The notes beneath the pieces were generated by a model that saw nothing but the letters and a program-made list of their open reading frames with translations, did not search any database and was not told the origin of the DNA. From positions 1 to 64,000 of the forward strand of contig WHUZ01000078.1 in NCBI GenBank assembly GCA_015179045.1: DNA of 64,000 bases. Direction: 5' to 3'. The translations under genes were made by a program, and so were the position numbers. How positions within the stretch are numbered: the stretch's first letter is position 1; every line of letters begins with the position of its first letter. Shown piece by piece: positions 34,613-44,846 of this stretch. The DNA comes from Kalaharituber pfeilii. Its lineage: Eukaryota; Ascomycota; Pezizomycetes; Pezizales; Pezizaceae.

Positions 34613-35621
34613 ATGCTCTCAACTATCGCCAGGCGCCCTCTACGTACGGTAAAGACTAATTTACCTGCTTACGCAAATATTTTCGGAACTCGCCATTTAA
34701 TCCTCCAGCCAGAAAACGCAGCATGGCAAATTGCGGTTTTGAAACAAAATGCGAAAGAAGAAATAGATCGGTTACTCAAAAGCTTTGAAACGGAGAAAGA
34801 TCGGTTACTCAAAATGCTTGAAACGCAGAGAATACAACTTCGGACGGAGTACAAACAAGATGCACAAGAAAAAATAGATCAGGTACTCACGGAGAAAGAT
34901 CGGTTACTCAAAATGCTTGAAACGCAGAGAATACAACTTCGGACTGAGTACAAACAAGATGCGCAAGAAAAAATAGATCAGGTACTCAAAACCTCTGAAA
35001 CGGAGAAAGATCGGTTATCCAAAATGTTGGAAACGGGGGCAATAAAAGCTGAGGGATATATAACTACTATCGCTAACTTGAAGGTATATGGCCTCAGGCT
35101 TTACAATATCTACATGAACTGACTGTTTCCTCATGCAGACATACTCTACCACGATGCTGGAAGAGAACTTGCGGCTAAAGGGGAATTTCAATCTGCGTGG
35201 GGTCTTGGGTATTGAAAATGTCTCTGTCCTCGTGAGAAATGGTATACTGGCTAACTAATGTACATGGACAGAGTATATCGGCAACGAAGCCCAACGTCTG
35301 CACAAAATCGAAAAAAAAGGAGGAGCCTGTGACAGGCTAATGGCTTTGTCAAATACCGAGGAGTTTACAAAAATCCTGCAGAGGGTGGCTGAGGAACGTA
35401 ACCTGATCCAAAAAGAGATCAAGGCCCAGGTTCCACACTTATACCATGGGGTATCAAAAATTGCCCACGGAAACGACAGCCGCATGATAATCAGGACCCA
35501 TGACCTGACCGTTAATGAACGGGCAGCGATAGTCTGCTTCTTGAAACTCCAGAATGAATGGCCAGTTCCGAGCTTGACTTGGGAGGAGGAGGGGGAGGAG
35601 TCAACCAACCCTCTGTTGTAA
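34613..35621 (+). CDS. Coiled-coil protein with 33-residue repeats, three exons, unknown function
   Basis: Exon 1 34613-35083; intron 1 35084-35138 (55 nt, CTGAC branch); exon 2 35139-35208; intron 2 35209-35271 (63 nt, CTAAC branch); exon 3 35272-35621. The joined frame is 296 residues. The N-terminus (1-30) is Arg/Thr/Leu-rich without acidic residues, like a mitochondrial presequence. Residues 45-150 are a heptad-rich coiled coil made of two almost identical 33-residue repeats (60-92 and 93-125, T-E-K-D-R-L-L-K-M-L-E-T-Q-R-I-Q-L-R) plus a third partial. The C-terminal 140 residues (M-L-E-E-N-L-R-L-K-G-N-F-N-L-R-G-V-L-E-Y-I ... NERAAIVCFLKLQNEWP) look like a conserved globular domain I cannot name. 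Mitochondrial location is inferred. Confidence 0.75.
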
Positions 35622-35663
35622 GATTGGCGCCGGTTCTTTTTTTCTCTCTTTCAATGAGTATTG

Positions 35664-35699
<36 letters not shown>

Positions 35700-36285
35700 C
35701 TTTCAATGTTTTTGTTATTTCTAAAGCTACCCAATTAGTATTAGCACATATTCCGTATAAGAAATTGTACATAAATACAAGCAGTGACCAGCCTCCTGAC
35801 CTAGAGGTCCTTCATACCACCACGCTCCTACTCCCATCCCCCCCAGCTCCGCCCCACTCTTCACCGCTGCCCCCTCACTGCTACCCCCCGCCTCCCCGCT
35901 CCCTCCCCGGCTCAATCTTCTCGAGGGTACTTATCATGCTACTCTGCTGCCACCACGCTTGCTATACTTCATGACATGCATTCGAATACATACTTGCTAC
36001 CACGCTTGCTATACTTCATGTGCAATGTGAATACAATCATCATGCTTCTATGTCACCAGCGTATATTTTCGTTGCCACCAAGGTGTGGCACACGTGAGTG
36101 TAACGGGCCAATGATATTCCAGAACAGAACCCCGGATACAGGACACATGCATACCCACTTGCCTGTCTACATACCCATCAGAATCTAGACCAGCTAGCTC
36201 ATCACAGCGAATGAGTTCGAATTTGGCACTTACCACACCCGCCTTTTGTGTTGTTGACGCAACATTAACCTTAGGAGACAGCTTC
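35622..36285. other. Gene-free stretch
   Basis: Starts with a long A-tract (35669-35696), followed by C-rich and CTTGCTAC-type short repeats (35940-36020). No gene seen. Confidence 0.4.
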
Positions 36286-36298
36286 TACCACCTCCTGT

Positions 36299-37016
36299 TT
36301 ACTAATTGTTACGGATTCTAGGGTCACCATAACGAGAATGCAGGGGAGAGCGAGGGGAGACCCAACACCGGAGGAGCCCGCAAGCTTCGTGAGGAGACGG
36401 TGGGAAGAGAGGACAGCCCGGGGCGGCAGAGACATAGCAATCTTGTGGGTAACGGCACACAAGGGCGTTGAAGGCAACACCAGGGCGGATATGGCAGCGA
36501 AGATCGGCATGGCACTGCAATACCAGGATGAGACGGTTACCGAGGCAGGCATGCGGCAATACGCCAAAGCGTGGAGGGCCGAAGAGAGAAAAAGACTACA
36601 GCTGTCGTACCGGCCACTGGAACACCTGGGGAACAGGAGGAGGGTAGCCACACTCGCAGGCATATTGGGGAACAAGGGGCTGCGACAGTGGAGACATCAG
36701 ATAGGAAAGGACGATTCACCGGAGTGCAGATGGTGTGGCAAGGCCCTCGAGAACTTTGAGCACATTATGAATGAGTGCGATGCTTGGAAGAAAAGACTAC
36801 CGAGAGGGGAGATGGGGCTGAAGCAGCCAACAAGAACAGAGGGGAAGGAGACAAACTGGCGGAGGTGTTAGACTGGGCGGCAGAGTAATTTCCTTTATTT
36901 TTCCATTATGTTATTCCTCATCCCGTTCGTCTTTTGTTTATCCTAACCATCATGTACCTAATCCCTCGCCATAGCCTGTTAGGCGGCATGCGAGTAATGA
37001 AAAAAACAAAAAAAAA
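36299..37016 (+). mobile_element. 5'-truncated Tad-like element: RNase H end, CCHC-like end and tail A
   Basis: A 718-bp insert with a perfect 13-bp duplication TACCACCTCCTGT (36286-36298, 37017-37029). The frame is open from its first base to 36871: LLIVTDSR (RNase H Asp), WVTAHKGVEGNTRADMAAKIG (RNase H His and Asp), then RPLEHLGNRRRVATLAGILG and C-R-W-C-G-K...F-E-H-I-M-N-E-C, a zinc-finger-like end typical of fungal I/Tad ORF2. Tail A lies at 36963-36994. Confidence 0.85.
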
Positions 37017-37375
37017 TACCACCTCCTGTCACCTGATCCTGTTACCGCTCTTGCTACAGTGAGTCTTGATTTTGTATACTGTACGGAATAACCCCGTTAG
37101 GTCGAACTTGACAGGGTTTAGTATAGAACTCCCGTTGTAATTCTACTAACGCCAAGGGTGCCAGAGTAGTTAATACTTTTTAAACCGTTAATCTTGAAAA
37201 AATCGTGATAGCACCGCTTTTAGGTTAAATGATTATAATATATTTTCCCGTTTTCATTACACATATGCTGAAAACAATTGTATACTGTAAAATCGGTCTC
37301 GCTATAAAGTCTCAAGTACTTACTATATCATACTACTGATACTTAATTCGGATTGCCAAGCCTTTCATACTTAAC

Positions 37376-37447
37376 TTTCTTTATCACACAATCTTTGTTA
37401 CATAACACCTCGCCATAGCCTGTAAGGCGGCATGCGAGTAATGAAAT

Positions 37448-37474
<27 letters not shown>
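37376..37474 (+). mobile_element. Minimal tail A insertion (99 bp)
   Basis: The tail A hairpin (CCTCGCCATAGCCTGTAAGG...) and a poly-A are flanked by ATACTTAAC (37367-37375, 37475-37483). No coding sequence. Confidence 0.7.
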
Positions 37475-37478
<4 letters not shown>

Positions 37479-38189
37479 TTAACCCCACATTTCTCCACGC
37501 CTTCCACTTCTCCACTCTATCAACTTCTTTCTATCCTTCTCCACTCTATCTACTTCTTTCTATCCTTCTCCACTCCTCTAATTGATCAGTCTCATTGCCC
37601 CATTACTTCTACTCCCCACATCACTTTCACTCCACAATCCTGTTCACCGTGATATAATCCTACATATTCTAACATCCATAATCTCGTCTACTCTAATATT
37701 TACAATCTCACTTACACAATTCTGCTTATTCTGACACTCACAATCCTACCGAATTTAATACTCACAACTCTACTTACACAATCCTTCTGGCATTCACAAT
37801 TCTGCATACACGATTCTTCTAACATTTACATTTCTGCTAACTCTAACAACCACTCAGTCTGACTTACAATTCCACTCATATAATTCTACTCCGAGCCACA
37901 GAATGCTGCTGTAATGGTGTTGGAAACCATGGTTAAGGTGCACTGCAGTAATGTCCGGTCTTGGTAATTAATGCGGAAATGAATACGGAAATGACAAGAG
38001 TGGGGCCATGAGGTGGGCCCTTGCATGCACTTAGCTATCGTGGTTTATTGTCTTTTATGCAACTTCGTGTTATATATTTATTTGTGTATTTATATGAGTC
38101 TGGAAGCATCGTCTTGTATTTTGATTGATTACTAGGGAATTCAGTCTTATTCTATGCTGTATCATCACCCTTACAATTACTACAAATGG

Positions 38190-38400
38190 ATCTGGTAAAC
38201 GCAGAGAGTTACTGTCCACCAGGTCAAAAAGATACTTGACTAGCGATACTTACTAGTCCTCTGTGTAGCTTTATTTATATGATTGCGGCATCTTTCTGGC
38301 TATTATATATTACTGTCATTGTTCTGGCTATGATATATTACCTGCGTCACATATACATATCGTGCATGCACATCCACTAACCACCTGCTCTATGATTGCG
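38190..38400 (+). repeat. Degenerate solo LTR, copy c
   Basis: Shares GGTAAACGCAGAGAGTTACT, CTTGACTAGCGATACTTACT and AGTCCTCTGTGTAGCT with copies a and b. Both TGTTACGG-type ends are eroded. Confidence 0.55.
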
Positions 38401-38494
38401 GTAAGATGTAATGCGTACTTACATAATCTTGCTCATGCAATCCTGCTCACATAATTCTATTCACTCTAACATTGCTAACTAAGTATCTATTATT

Positions 38495-38549
38495 GCCCTG
38501 CCATGATGAACAGCTGCAAGCAGGGCTATGTGATACAAAAAAAAAACAA
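38495..38549 (+). mobile_element. Tail B insertion
   Basis: CCCTGCCATGATGAACAGCT then GCAAGCAGGGCTATGTGAT and an A-rich tail. Its hairpin base is CCCTGC/GCAGGG, a fully paired version of the CCCTGC/GCGGGG stem in other copies. Confidence 0.6.
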
Positions 38550-39555
38550 AAAAACAAGGGTGATTTTCATTCTAATAAGAGAAATAGAAACGAATCTGTA
38601 GCTATATAACCAATCAGAGATATTCTAGTTTGATAAATTGTCATATAGTTAATAAAGTTGTTCACCATATTATATAATAGTTTATATAATTGTGATATGG
38701 ATATAGTTAAAGCAAGAATATAGTGTTGAGGATTACACTGTTGTAAAAGCCGTATTCGTGATCATACCATTAGGGAAGCAATATCATGATCATACTGTTG
38801 GAGTAGACATACAGTTACATTCTCGGACGAGATGTTTATGCTAACCGCTTGGCATGACCTAACGATAAAACGGTTATAAAGTTACAAATGGTTTGAGTAT
38901 ATTCCTTGTATAACAACCCATTTCCAATACTAACAGGAATTCACACGGTCACAATAACATCACGGTAATAAAAAAAGGGGGTTATTCTGTACAGTACTTA
39001 TAAGTACTCTGTATATTTACTGCTGTGAACAGGCAGAGTGTATACAATGATACTACGTCTGCATGCACGAAAGAACCGGGTCCAGACTTGGCGGGCTGAG
39101 CAATAAGGTAGGCAAAACGATCAATTCATAGCATGTAATATAAGCAATGCATAGCAAGTGATACGGCAGAAAAAAGAAGAGAAAACCGCTACCTAGACAT
39201 CTCCCACTACATCCACACCTACGCCTATATATCACCGGCGTATGACTAAGCCAGACCTTGGCCGTAAGCCAAGAAATGACCAAGCTCCCGCCGGCAATTT
39301 TTCTCATTATCCCACACTGCGTGCTTCTGGCGGGAATACATGGCGAGGTACATACTTACATCAGTTTGGTTGCTGGTTGCTGCCAAGTCGGCACAGATGC
39401 TGGAATACGGATCTTGTACTGCGTATAGTCCCGGAAAATGTGCGATAGCCAGGCACCGTCGGGGACATTAAATAATAACAAGCTGGAACACTTGCTTTTA
39501 ATAGCCGAGTGGCTTAAACATACCTAGTTTCATATTTAACTAAGACTGAGTAGTA

Positions 39556-40483
39556 TGGTTGGGGACATCTGTATGCGGAGGAGGGCGGACATTTGCTTCG
39601 ATGACTAAGCACTACCGTAGTAAGTATGTAGTCGTTACATGCACTGTTCTGCCCCGCTCTTTCATGCGATTTTCTTCCACTGCCACCCCCCGCCCTACAG
39701 CACCAATCCACTGTCCACCGCTGGTTGTCCCCTATACTTGCATACTTGATACCTGTTGCATCGATCGCACATATCGGCCTGTTCAGCCACCCTGTCGCTT
39801 GAACCAAAGAATTAATTAAAGGACTAGAATTGGTAAATACGTTCCAATGCTTGCGTTAATTAATTAGTCTATGGCTCACTTGATGTTAATACAGATTCAC
39901 AAAATGGGATGGAAAAGCAAGCGGGCACTGCATCTGGAGAGAGTTCGACAGGCAAAACGAGCTCGGCTAACTGAAGCACAGCTGGAAGCGGAACTAATAG
40001 CACATTTGGATAATGAAAGTGAAGAGGATGTATGGAGACCAGGAGAGCCGGAGGTGCCAACAGCAGTTCATTGGGAAGATTTTGACTCTAGTTCAGAAGA
40101 AGATTGTGAACTTACTGAGGTCATAGACAAGTACCAGATAAAACGAAGTGGTAAAAGGGATATGCATAGGGGATATGTACTTGACATACTATTCTACTTT
40201 AGGTTAGCGTCTTCCCGTTTTGGTTAGGCCTGTTTATACTATACTATATTTAGTAGTTACTAAGGTGGACAATTTGACCGATTCCCAAATAAAACTGCTC
40301 ATCTTTGACTTTCAAATCACCAGTACAGAAAATTAATTAAATAGATATCGCTCTATAGGATTATTTTTCATCCACTAATTTATCATCGTATAGCATGAAA
40401 CTAATTTTATCTATTTATTTTAGTTGTGATTTGAGTGTTGAAGTTGATGTGAAATTTAATCCGAGTACACATGTCCCCAACCA
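39556..40483 (+). mobile_element. TA-flanked pogo-like MITE, copy 1
   Basis: Inverted ends TGGTTGGGGACATCTGTA (39556) and the same sequence inverted with one change (ending at 40483), flanked by TA. 928 bp. It carries a partial coding region (39871-40227) that copy 2 lacks, while the right-hand 230 bp are shared with copy 2 (43799-44503). Confidence 0.8.
39871..40227 (+). CDS. Basic/acidic protein in pogo-like MITE (transposase remnant?)
   Basis: 118 residues. The start is basic and helical (K-S-K-R-A-L-H-L-E-R-V-R-Q-A-K-R-A-R), followed by an acidic middle (N-E-S-E-E-D-V-W-R-P-G-E-P-E) and S-S-S-E-E-D. There is no DDE catalytic core. A position between TA-flanked inverted ends suggests an N-terminal leftover of the parental transposase or a captured fragment. 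I cannot assign a function. Confidence 0.4.
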   Translation: MAHLMLIQIHKMGWKSKRALHLERVRQAKRARLTEAQLEAELIAHLDNESEEDVWRPGEPEVPTAVHWEDFDSSSEEDCELTEVIDKYQIKRSGKRDMHRGYVLDILFYFRLASSRFG

Positions 40484-40579
40484 TACGAACACAATTTTAC
40501 CACCGATGCAGTTAGTATACGAGCAATGATATTTTTTTTAATGAAAAAAAAACCAAAGCAGTTGTCAAACAGTTTTCGA

Positions 40580-41259
40580 CAGTGTTCCCAATGGGCCGGT
40601 CCAGGCCATTCAGGCTGCAGTGTGAGTTAAGTTATACAGTAGCTATATACAGAACATACTCTAAATTCTACGTATACCTCATTCTCTAATGTTTAGGATT
40701 TTGCTTGCTGATTTTACACCACCAGTATCGCTTTCCATTAGCCATGCACAGCTTCACCATACTGTCAAATCCAACTCGCCAGATTTTTGTAACCCAAATT
40801 CCAGAAGACTCGATATCGGCATCAGATTGGACTGCAGGGAATCTTCGATGCAAGATCAAAATTTGAACTGCACTATGAAGAATATTAAAGGAATCATCAT
40901 CGCCAGTACCGGTCTGTCTCCCTGTAGTACTAATAAGAAATTAGTACATAGTCAAGCGGTCCAAAAAAAAATTACTTACCTGAATACCTGCGAAAAGCGC
41001 TGCTCAATAAAAAAGAGTCTAGATAGTTATCCGAAGATATTGCAAGGTTCATATTAAATCCGTGTCCAAGTAACCTGAAGGTGGCCCCTGAAATAGCCTC
41101 GTAACCAGCCCTCCCTGCCCCTGAAATTGCTTGAACGGCCTGAATGGCCTGGACGGCCTGGACCAGCCTGGACCGGCCTGGACCGGCCTGGGCCATCTGG
41201 AACCTTGGCCTGCCCTGCCCGGCCTGGGCTGTTTCAGGCCTGGCCGGTTGGGAACACTG
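40580..41259. mobile_element. hAT-like MITE containing minisatellite
   Basis: Inverted termini CAGTGTTCCC (first at 40580, last base 41259), flanked by GTTTTCGA (40572-40579) and GTTTTTGA (41260-41267): an 8-bp duplication with one change. CAGTG-type ends plus 8 bp are characteristic of hAT elements. A GGCC-ATTCAGGC / GGTCCAGGCC minisatellite lies near both ends (40604-40620, 41130-41240). Confidence 0.8.
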
Positions 41260-41529
41260 GTTTTTGACTTTCATCCACCCTGGTTTATTGTATCTGCGTC
41301 AGCGAGAATGAGGTTCCCAACCTCACAAAGTCGTGGAGATGCGCGAAGTACGATATGTTTATAGTGTGATCTCCATGTTCCATCGCAACTCTGCTTTGAG
41401 CCTAGCAGTCCTCCCATTGACCATAACACTATTGTAGTGCAGTTGCTACAGCATATTGGTATAATGTTTCTTCACCAAATATTATGGAATTGTGGGTTTT
41501 GGAACATCTATAAACAATGAATCCAACAG

Positions 41530-41670
41530 ACCAGGCCAGGACAGGCCAACAGAAGGCCAGGCCGTGAGGGCAGCCTGAAACAATCAGGCCAACCAGGCCA
41601 CTCCAGAGGTCCAGACCATTCAGGCCAGCCCAGGCCATTCAGGCAGGTTTAAGCCAATTAAACGAATCCC
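41530..41670. repeat. GGCCATTCAGGC minisatellite block
   Basis: Irregular copies of CCAGGCCATTCAGGC and GGTCCAGACCATTCAGGCC, ending in TTTAAGCCAATTAAACGAAT and CCTCCACAGCTATCCAGGTG. The same end is found at 44630-44670. It abuts and truncates the RNase H fragment that follows. Confidence 0.6.
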
Positions 41671-41677
41671 TCCACAG

Positions 41678-42308
41678 CTATCCAGGTGTGGAGATTCTTC
41701 TTCGATTGTCTATTCTCTGGAGGGGTCTGTAGGATAGCCCCAGGCGATTCCGTTCCTCGGCCCTGAGGCTTTTGGCTTCCTGTCTTAACCCTGCCTCCGT
41801 GACCGTGTCGTCTTCGTACTGTATGGCTGTGCCTATCTTGGCTGCCGTATCCGCCCTGGTGTTCCCTTCTACCCCTTTGTGGCCTTTGACCCACATTACC
41901 GCTGTGTCCAGGTCTCCCCGGTTAAATCGCTTCTCCCATTGTCTCCTGACTTCCATGGATGTGCCTTCGACGTTTGGGTCGCCGTTTGCTATCTTTCGTA
42001 GTCTGGAGATGGCCGTACGCGGGTCGGTGATGAGCAGTAATTCTCCCTCGTGGTTGAGTGCGTGGCTGATGGCAATCATCTCTCCGTCATTGACCGTGCA
42101 TCCCCTTCCCAGGTATATGTGGTCGTCTTGGCCTCGGCAGTGTGTTCCCGCTCCGGTGAGGTTGTTCACTCGGCTTCCGTCTGTGTATGCGCTCTTCCAT
42201 CCCTCATCCTCTTCTCCGGCGATGATCTCTTCCCATCTTTCTTTGCTTGTGTCGCTGGGCAGGATGGGGAAGGTGTGTAACGGGAGTGGAACTGGATGTG
42301 ACGGCTAA
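41678..42308 (-). pseudogene. Non-LTR ORF2 fragment: complete RNase H domain
   Basis: The frame is open from 42308 to about 41690 with no start codon. It reads P-L-H-T-F, ERWEEIIAGEEDEGW, YTDGSR (catalytic Asp), GEMIAI (Glu), LLITDPRTAI (Asp) and WVKGHKGVEGNTRAD (His/Asp), then the downstream RPLQRIDNRRRIST motif, where it is cut by the minisatellite block. All four RNase H catalytic positions are visible. The RT part upstream and the tail downstream are missing. It is closely related to the copy at 36299-37016. Confidence 0.8.
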
Positions 42309-43796
42309 GGGGATATGTATGGCGGGCCGGAAGGGGCGTAGAGCGCGCAGCAGAGCGGAGCGGTTCACGGGCGTAAAATGGAAACGATAGGTTTCAGAGT
42401 TTATAGAGAAACTTAGAACACCGCTAGTGTCTTGATTCTTCCAACTACAGTATGCTATTGCCAGCGCTTATATAGACTTGACCGCGTCACACATGACTAG
42501 TTAGCAAATGACAATTCCTTATCAATGCCAATATATGTGTTCAGGTAAACGTAACAGAAACATGCAAAAATAGTACAGACGCAAGATAATGATATGTACT
42601 AATGCATGTGCGCATATTAGTCAAGCTTCACAAGCCGAGTGCACTGCAGGTCTGAAGGCCCTACCATAAACGATGACACACACTTCCTTAGCACTACTCT
42701 ATTCGAAAGAGAAAGAACCTTCTGCCAAGCCTAACGGGTGATCAGTCCGCTCTATCAGCATTGGTCTTACTAATGGTTCATGGTAAGCGTTCCTCTTATC
42801 GAGTAAGCCTCAGCCGTAACACATTATTTGCACCTATTCCTGCTTGCATATGTAATATCCAGTAATGCATTCTTGGAAAATTTTTACTCCGAGAGTTCAG
42901 CCTCCTCTACTCTTTCACCTTTTGGATACATTGATACCTGACTGCTATCTAGTGCCGGCAGAACTTGACTGCTGTTTCTTAAGACCTAGTGCCCTCTCTT
43001 GGAGCTTGAGAGTTCATGCTATCTTTTGTAGTAGATCAACACCTCGTTCACTGGCTTATAATTTCTGTATTTAAGGTGTAAATGTCTGCATAATACAAAG
43101 TTTTCTAGATTTATTATTTACTCACATCCAAGTGCTTAGAGAAACTACCCCCTGCTTGCGGTGGAAATGTACTCTGGTTTGAATTTCACATAAATCCTTA
43201 CGGGAAGGCACCCAATAAAACAGATATGGACCCGGTTTCATTTCAAAAGCCGGGGTTTGAATTTCATATAAACCCTTAGGGGAAGGCACCCTAACATCTG
43301 ACTATGTCAGCTCTTAAGGCAGCGAAGCAGGAATAGGAAGACAGGGACTTTGTACTGGCAGTAGTAGGCGGATTTTGCAATTCCAGGGCTATAGCAGGGC
43401 TGAAGCCTTTTAGTGCGTCGCATAGCCCTGAGCTTGACGAAAAAATGCAATTGAATTTCGCTTGTTCTCGTACCCGATTTTGCTCTATCAAAGATAATGC
43501 AGATTTTACGTTCATTTTGCATGGGTGTAGGTACAGGGTTAGCAAAGCTTGGCATAAGACTTCTGGTGTAGCCGCAGCTTATGCAGGCTCTGGTATCGGT
43601 ATTGGGATAGGGTACTCTCTAACCACGTATATCGCAACTCAATGGGATCAAACTTTCCCTGGTGAGTAGTTCCCCAAGTGAATTAGTACGCAGAATGTTT
43701 TCAGAATGGAAATTGGATAAAAACTCGTGGAGATAGATGGGTGTTGAAAAGTGGTGGTTTCCAGGGAGCAGCCTCAACTGTAAGGGCCAGGGGAGA
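42309..43796. other. Gene-free stretch; one possible exon
   Basis: A duplicated phrase (GTTTGAATTTCA-ATAAA-CCTTA-GG-GAAGGCACCC) occurs near 43178-43211 and 43255-43290. The frame 43445-43664 ends G-I-G-I-G-I-G-Y-S-L-T-T-Y-I-A just before a GTGAGT donor, so it may be a lone exon of a lost gene. No family recognised. Confidence 0.3.
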
Positions 43797-43798
43797 TA

Positions 43799-44503
43799 TG
43801 GTTGGGGACATCTGTACCGGAGTAGGGGCGACATTTGGTTGGATAACTAAGCACTCTATTTACATGGGTACATGCATGTTCTGCCCCATAGTATGCAGCA
43901 AGTTTGAAGGAGGTATTCTTCCCACCTCCACCGCTCCATCGTTCTCCCACAGCTCTACCGCGTCTACCACTCTAGTGACTCTACTACTCCTACTGCTCGC
44001 ACTGCTGCTACTGCTGCTACTGCTAGCACTGCTGCTACTCTGCTACTGCTCGCACTACTGTTACTACTCCTACCGCCCGATCACTCTGTCACACTCTACA
44101 TATCCTAGCCTCGCTGTGCTAGTTGTTAACTTGCATATATCTATTGCATCAGTCGCACACAACATAAAACCAGGTAGTAAAGGGTATTGCATAAGGGATG
44201 TACTTCTATTCCATTTTTAGTTAGCTGCTCTTCATTTTTAGCTAGACTACTATATACTATACTATATTGGTGATTACTAAAGAACGACAATTATGACCCC
44301 TCTTCATATAAAACTCCTGATCTTTAACTCTATGAAACACTATAACAAAGAATCAAATAAATAGATATCACTTCGTAACTTTATTTTCATTGTCTTGTCT
44401 ATCATGTTACAACACGAAACTAATTTTATCTATTTATTTTAGTTGCGCTTTAGAGCGTTGAAGTTGAGGTGCAATTTACTCCGCGTACAGATGTCCCCAA
44501 CCA
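43799..44503 (+). mobile_element. TA-flanked pogo-like MITE, copy 2
   Basis: TGGTTGGGGACATCTGTAC at both ends in inverted orientation, flanked by TA (43797-43798, 44504-44505). 705 bp. The middle is a degenerate CTACTGCTG trinucleotide tract (about 43975-44075) in place of the coding part seen in copy 1. Confidence 0.8.
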
Positions 44504-44539
44504 TATTTCTTTCCGATTGATTTTCTAGCGTGTGGCGCG

Positions 44540-44670
44540 GTCATCCCTGGCCAGTCCAGACTATTCAGGCCGGTCCAGACCATTCAGGCCGGTCCAGACC
44601 ATTCAGGCCAGCCAGGCCATTCAGGCAGGTTTAAGCCAATTAAACGAATCCCTCCACAGCTATCCAGGTG
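44540..44670. repeat. GGCCGGTCCAGACCATTCA minisatellite
   Basis: Three to four units of about 25 bp and the same conserved end as at 41640-41690 (AAGCCAATTAAACGAATCCC then TCCACAGCTATCC). Confidence 0.6.
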
Positions 44671-44780
44671 AATTAAGGCCAGCGTTTACCAGATTGTTTG
44701 AGTATTTAAATGAGTAAATTCTTCCATATATCTAGAATTTTAAACAGCAGCGGTCCACGACTTTAGTCAAGTATGTATCA

Positions 44781-44846
44781 GGTACGTAAATCCACGCCAT
44801 AACCCACAGGGTGGCACGCGAGTAATGATATATATAAAAAAAAAAA
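44781..44846 (+). mobile_element. Minimal tail A insertion (66 bp)
   Basis: Flanked by ATGTATCA (44773-44780, 44847-44854). The hairpin has ACCC-ACA-GGGT in place of the usual GCCT...AGGC inner stem, with pairing conserved. Ends ATATATATAAA(A)n. Confidence 0.7.

Larger units (their letters stand above)
37030..39553. other. Gene-free, repeat-rich spacer
   Basis: 37495-37575 holds a 29-bp tandem repeat (CTTCTCCACTCTATCTACTT-type, about 2.5 units). 37600-37900 and again 38415-38475 carry a loose 25-35-bp repeat with words ACAATCCTGCT and CTCTAACA; the two blocks look like one array split by the intervening sequence, which includes a degenerate solo LTR (38190-38400). 38560-39000 is AT-rich. No gene. 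Confidence 0.5.

Noticed and set aside
43935..44090. CTACTGCTG tract considered as a coding Leu/Thr repeat
   Set aside because: Lies within a non-coding MITE copy and has no supporting gene structure.
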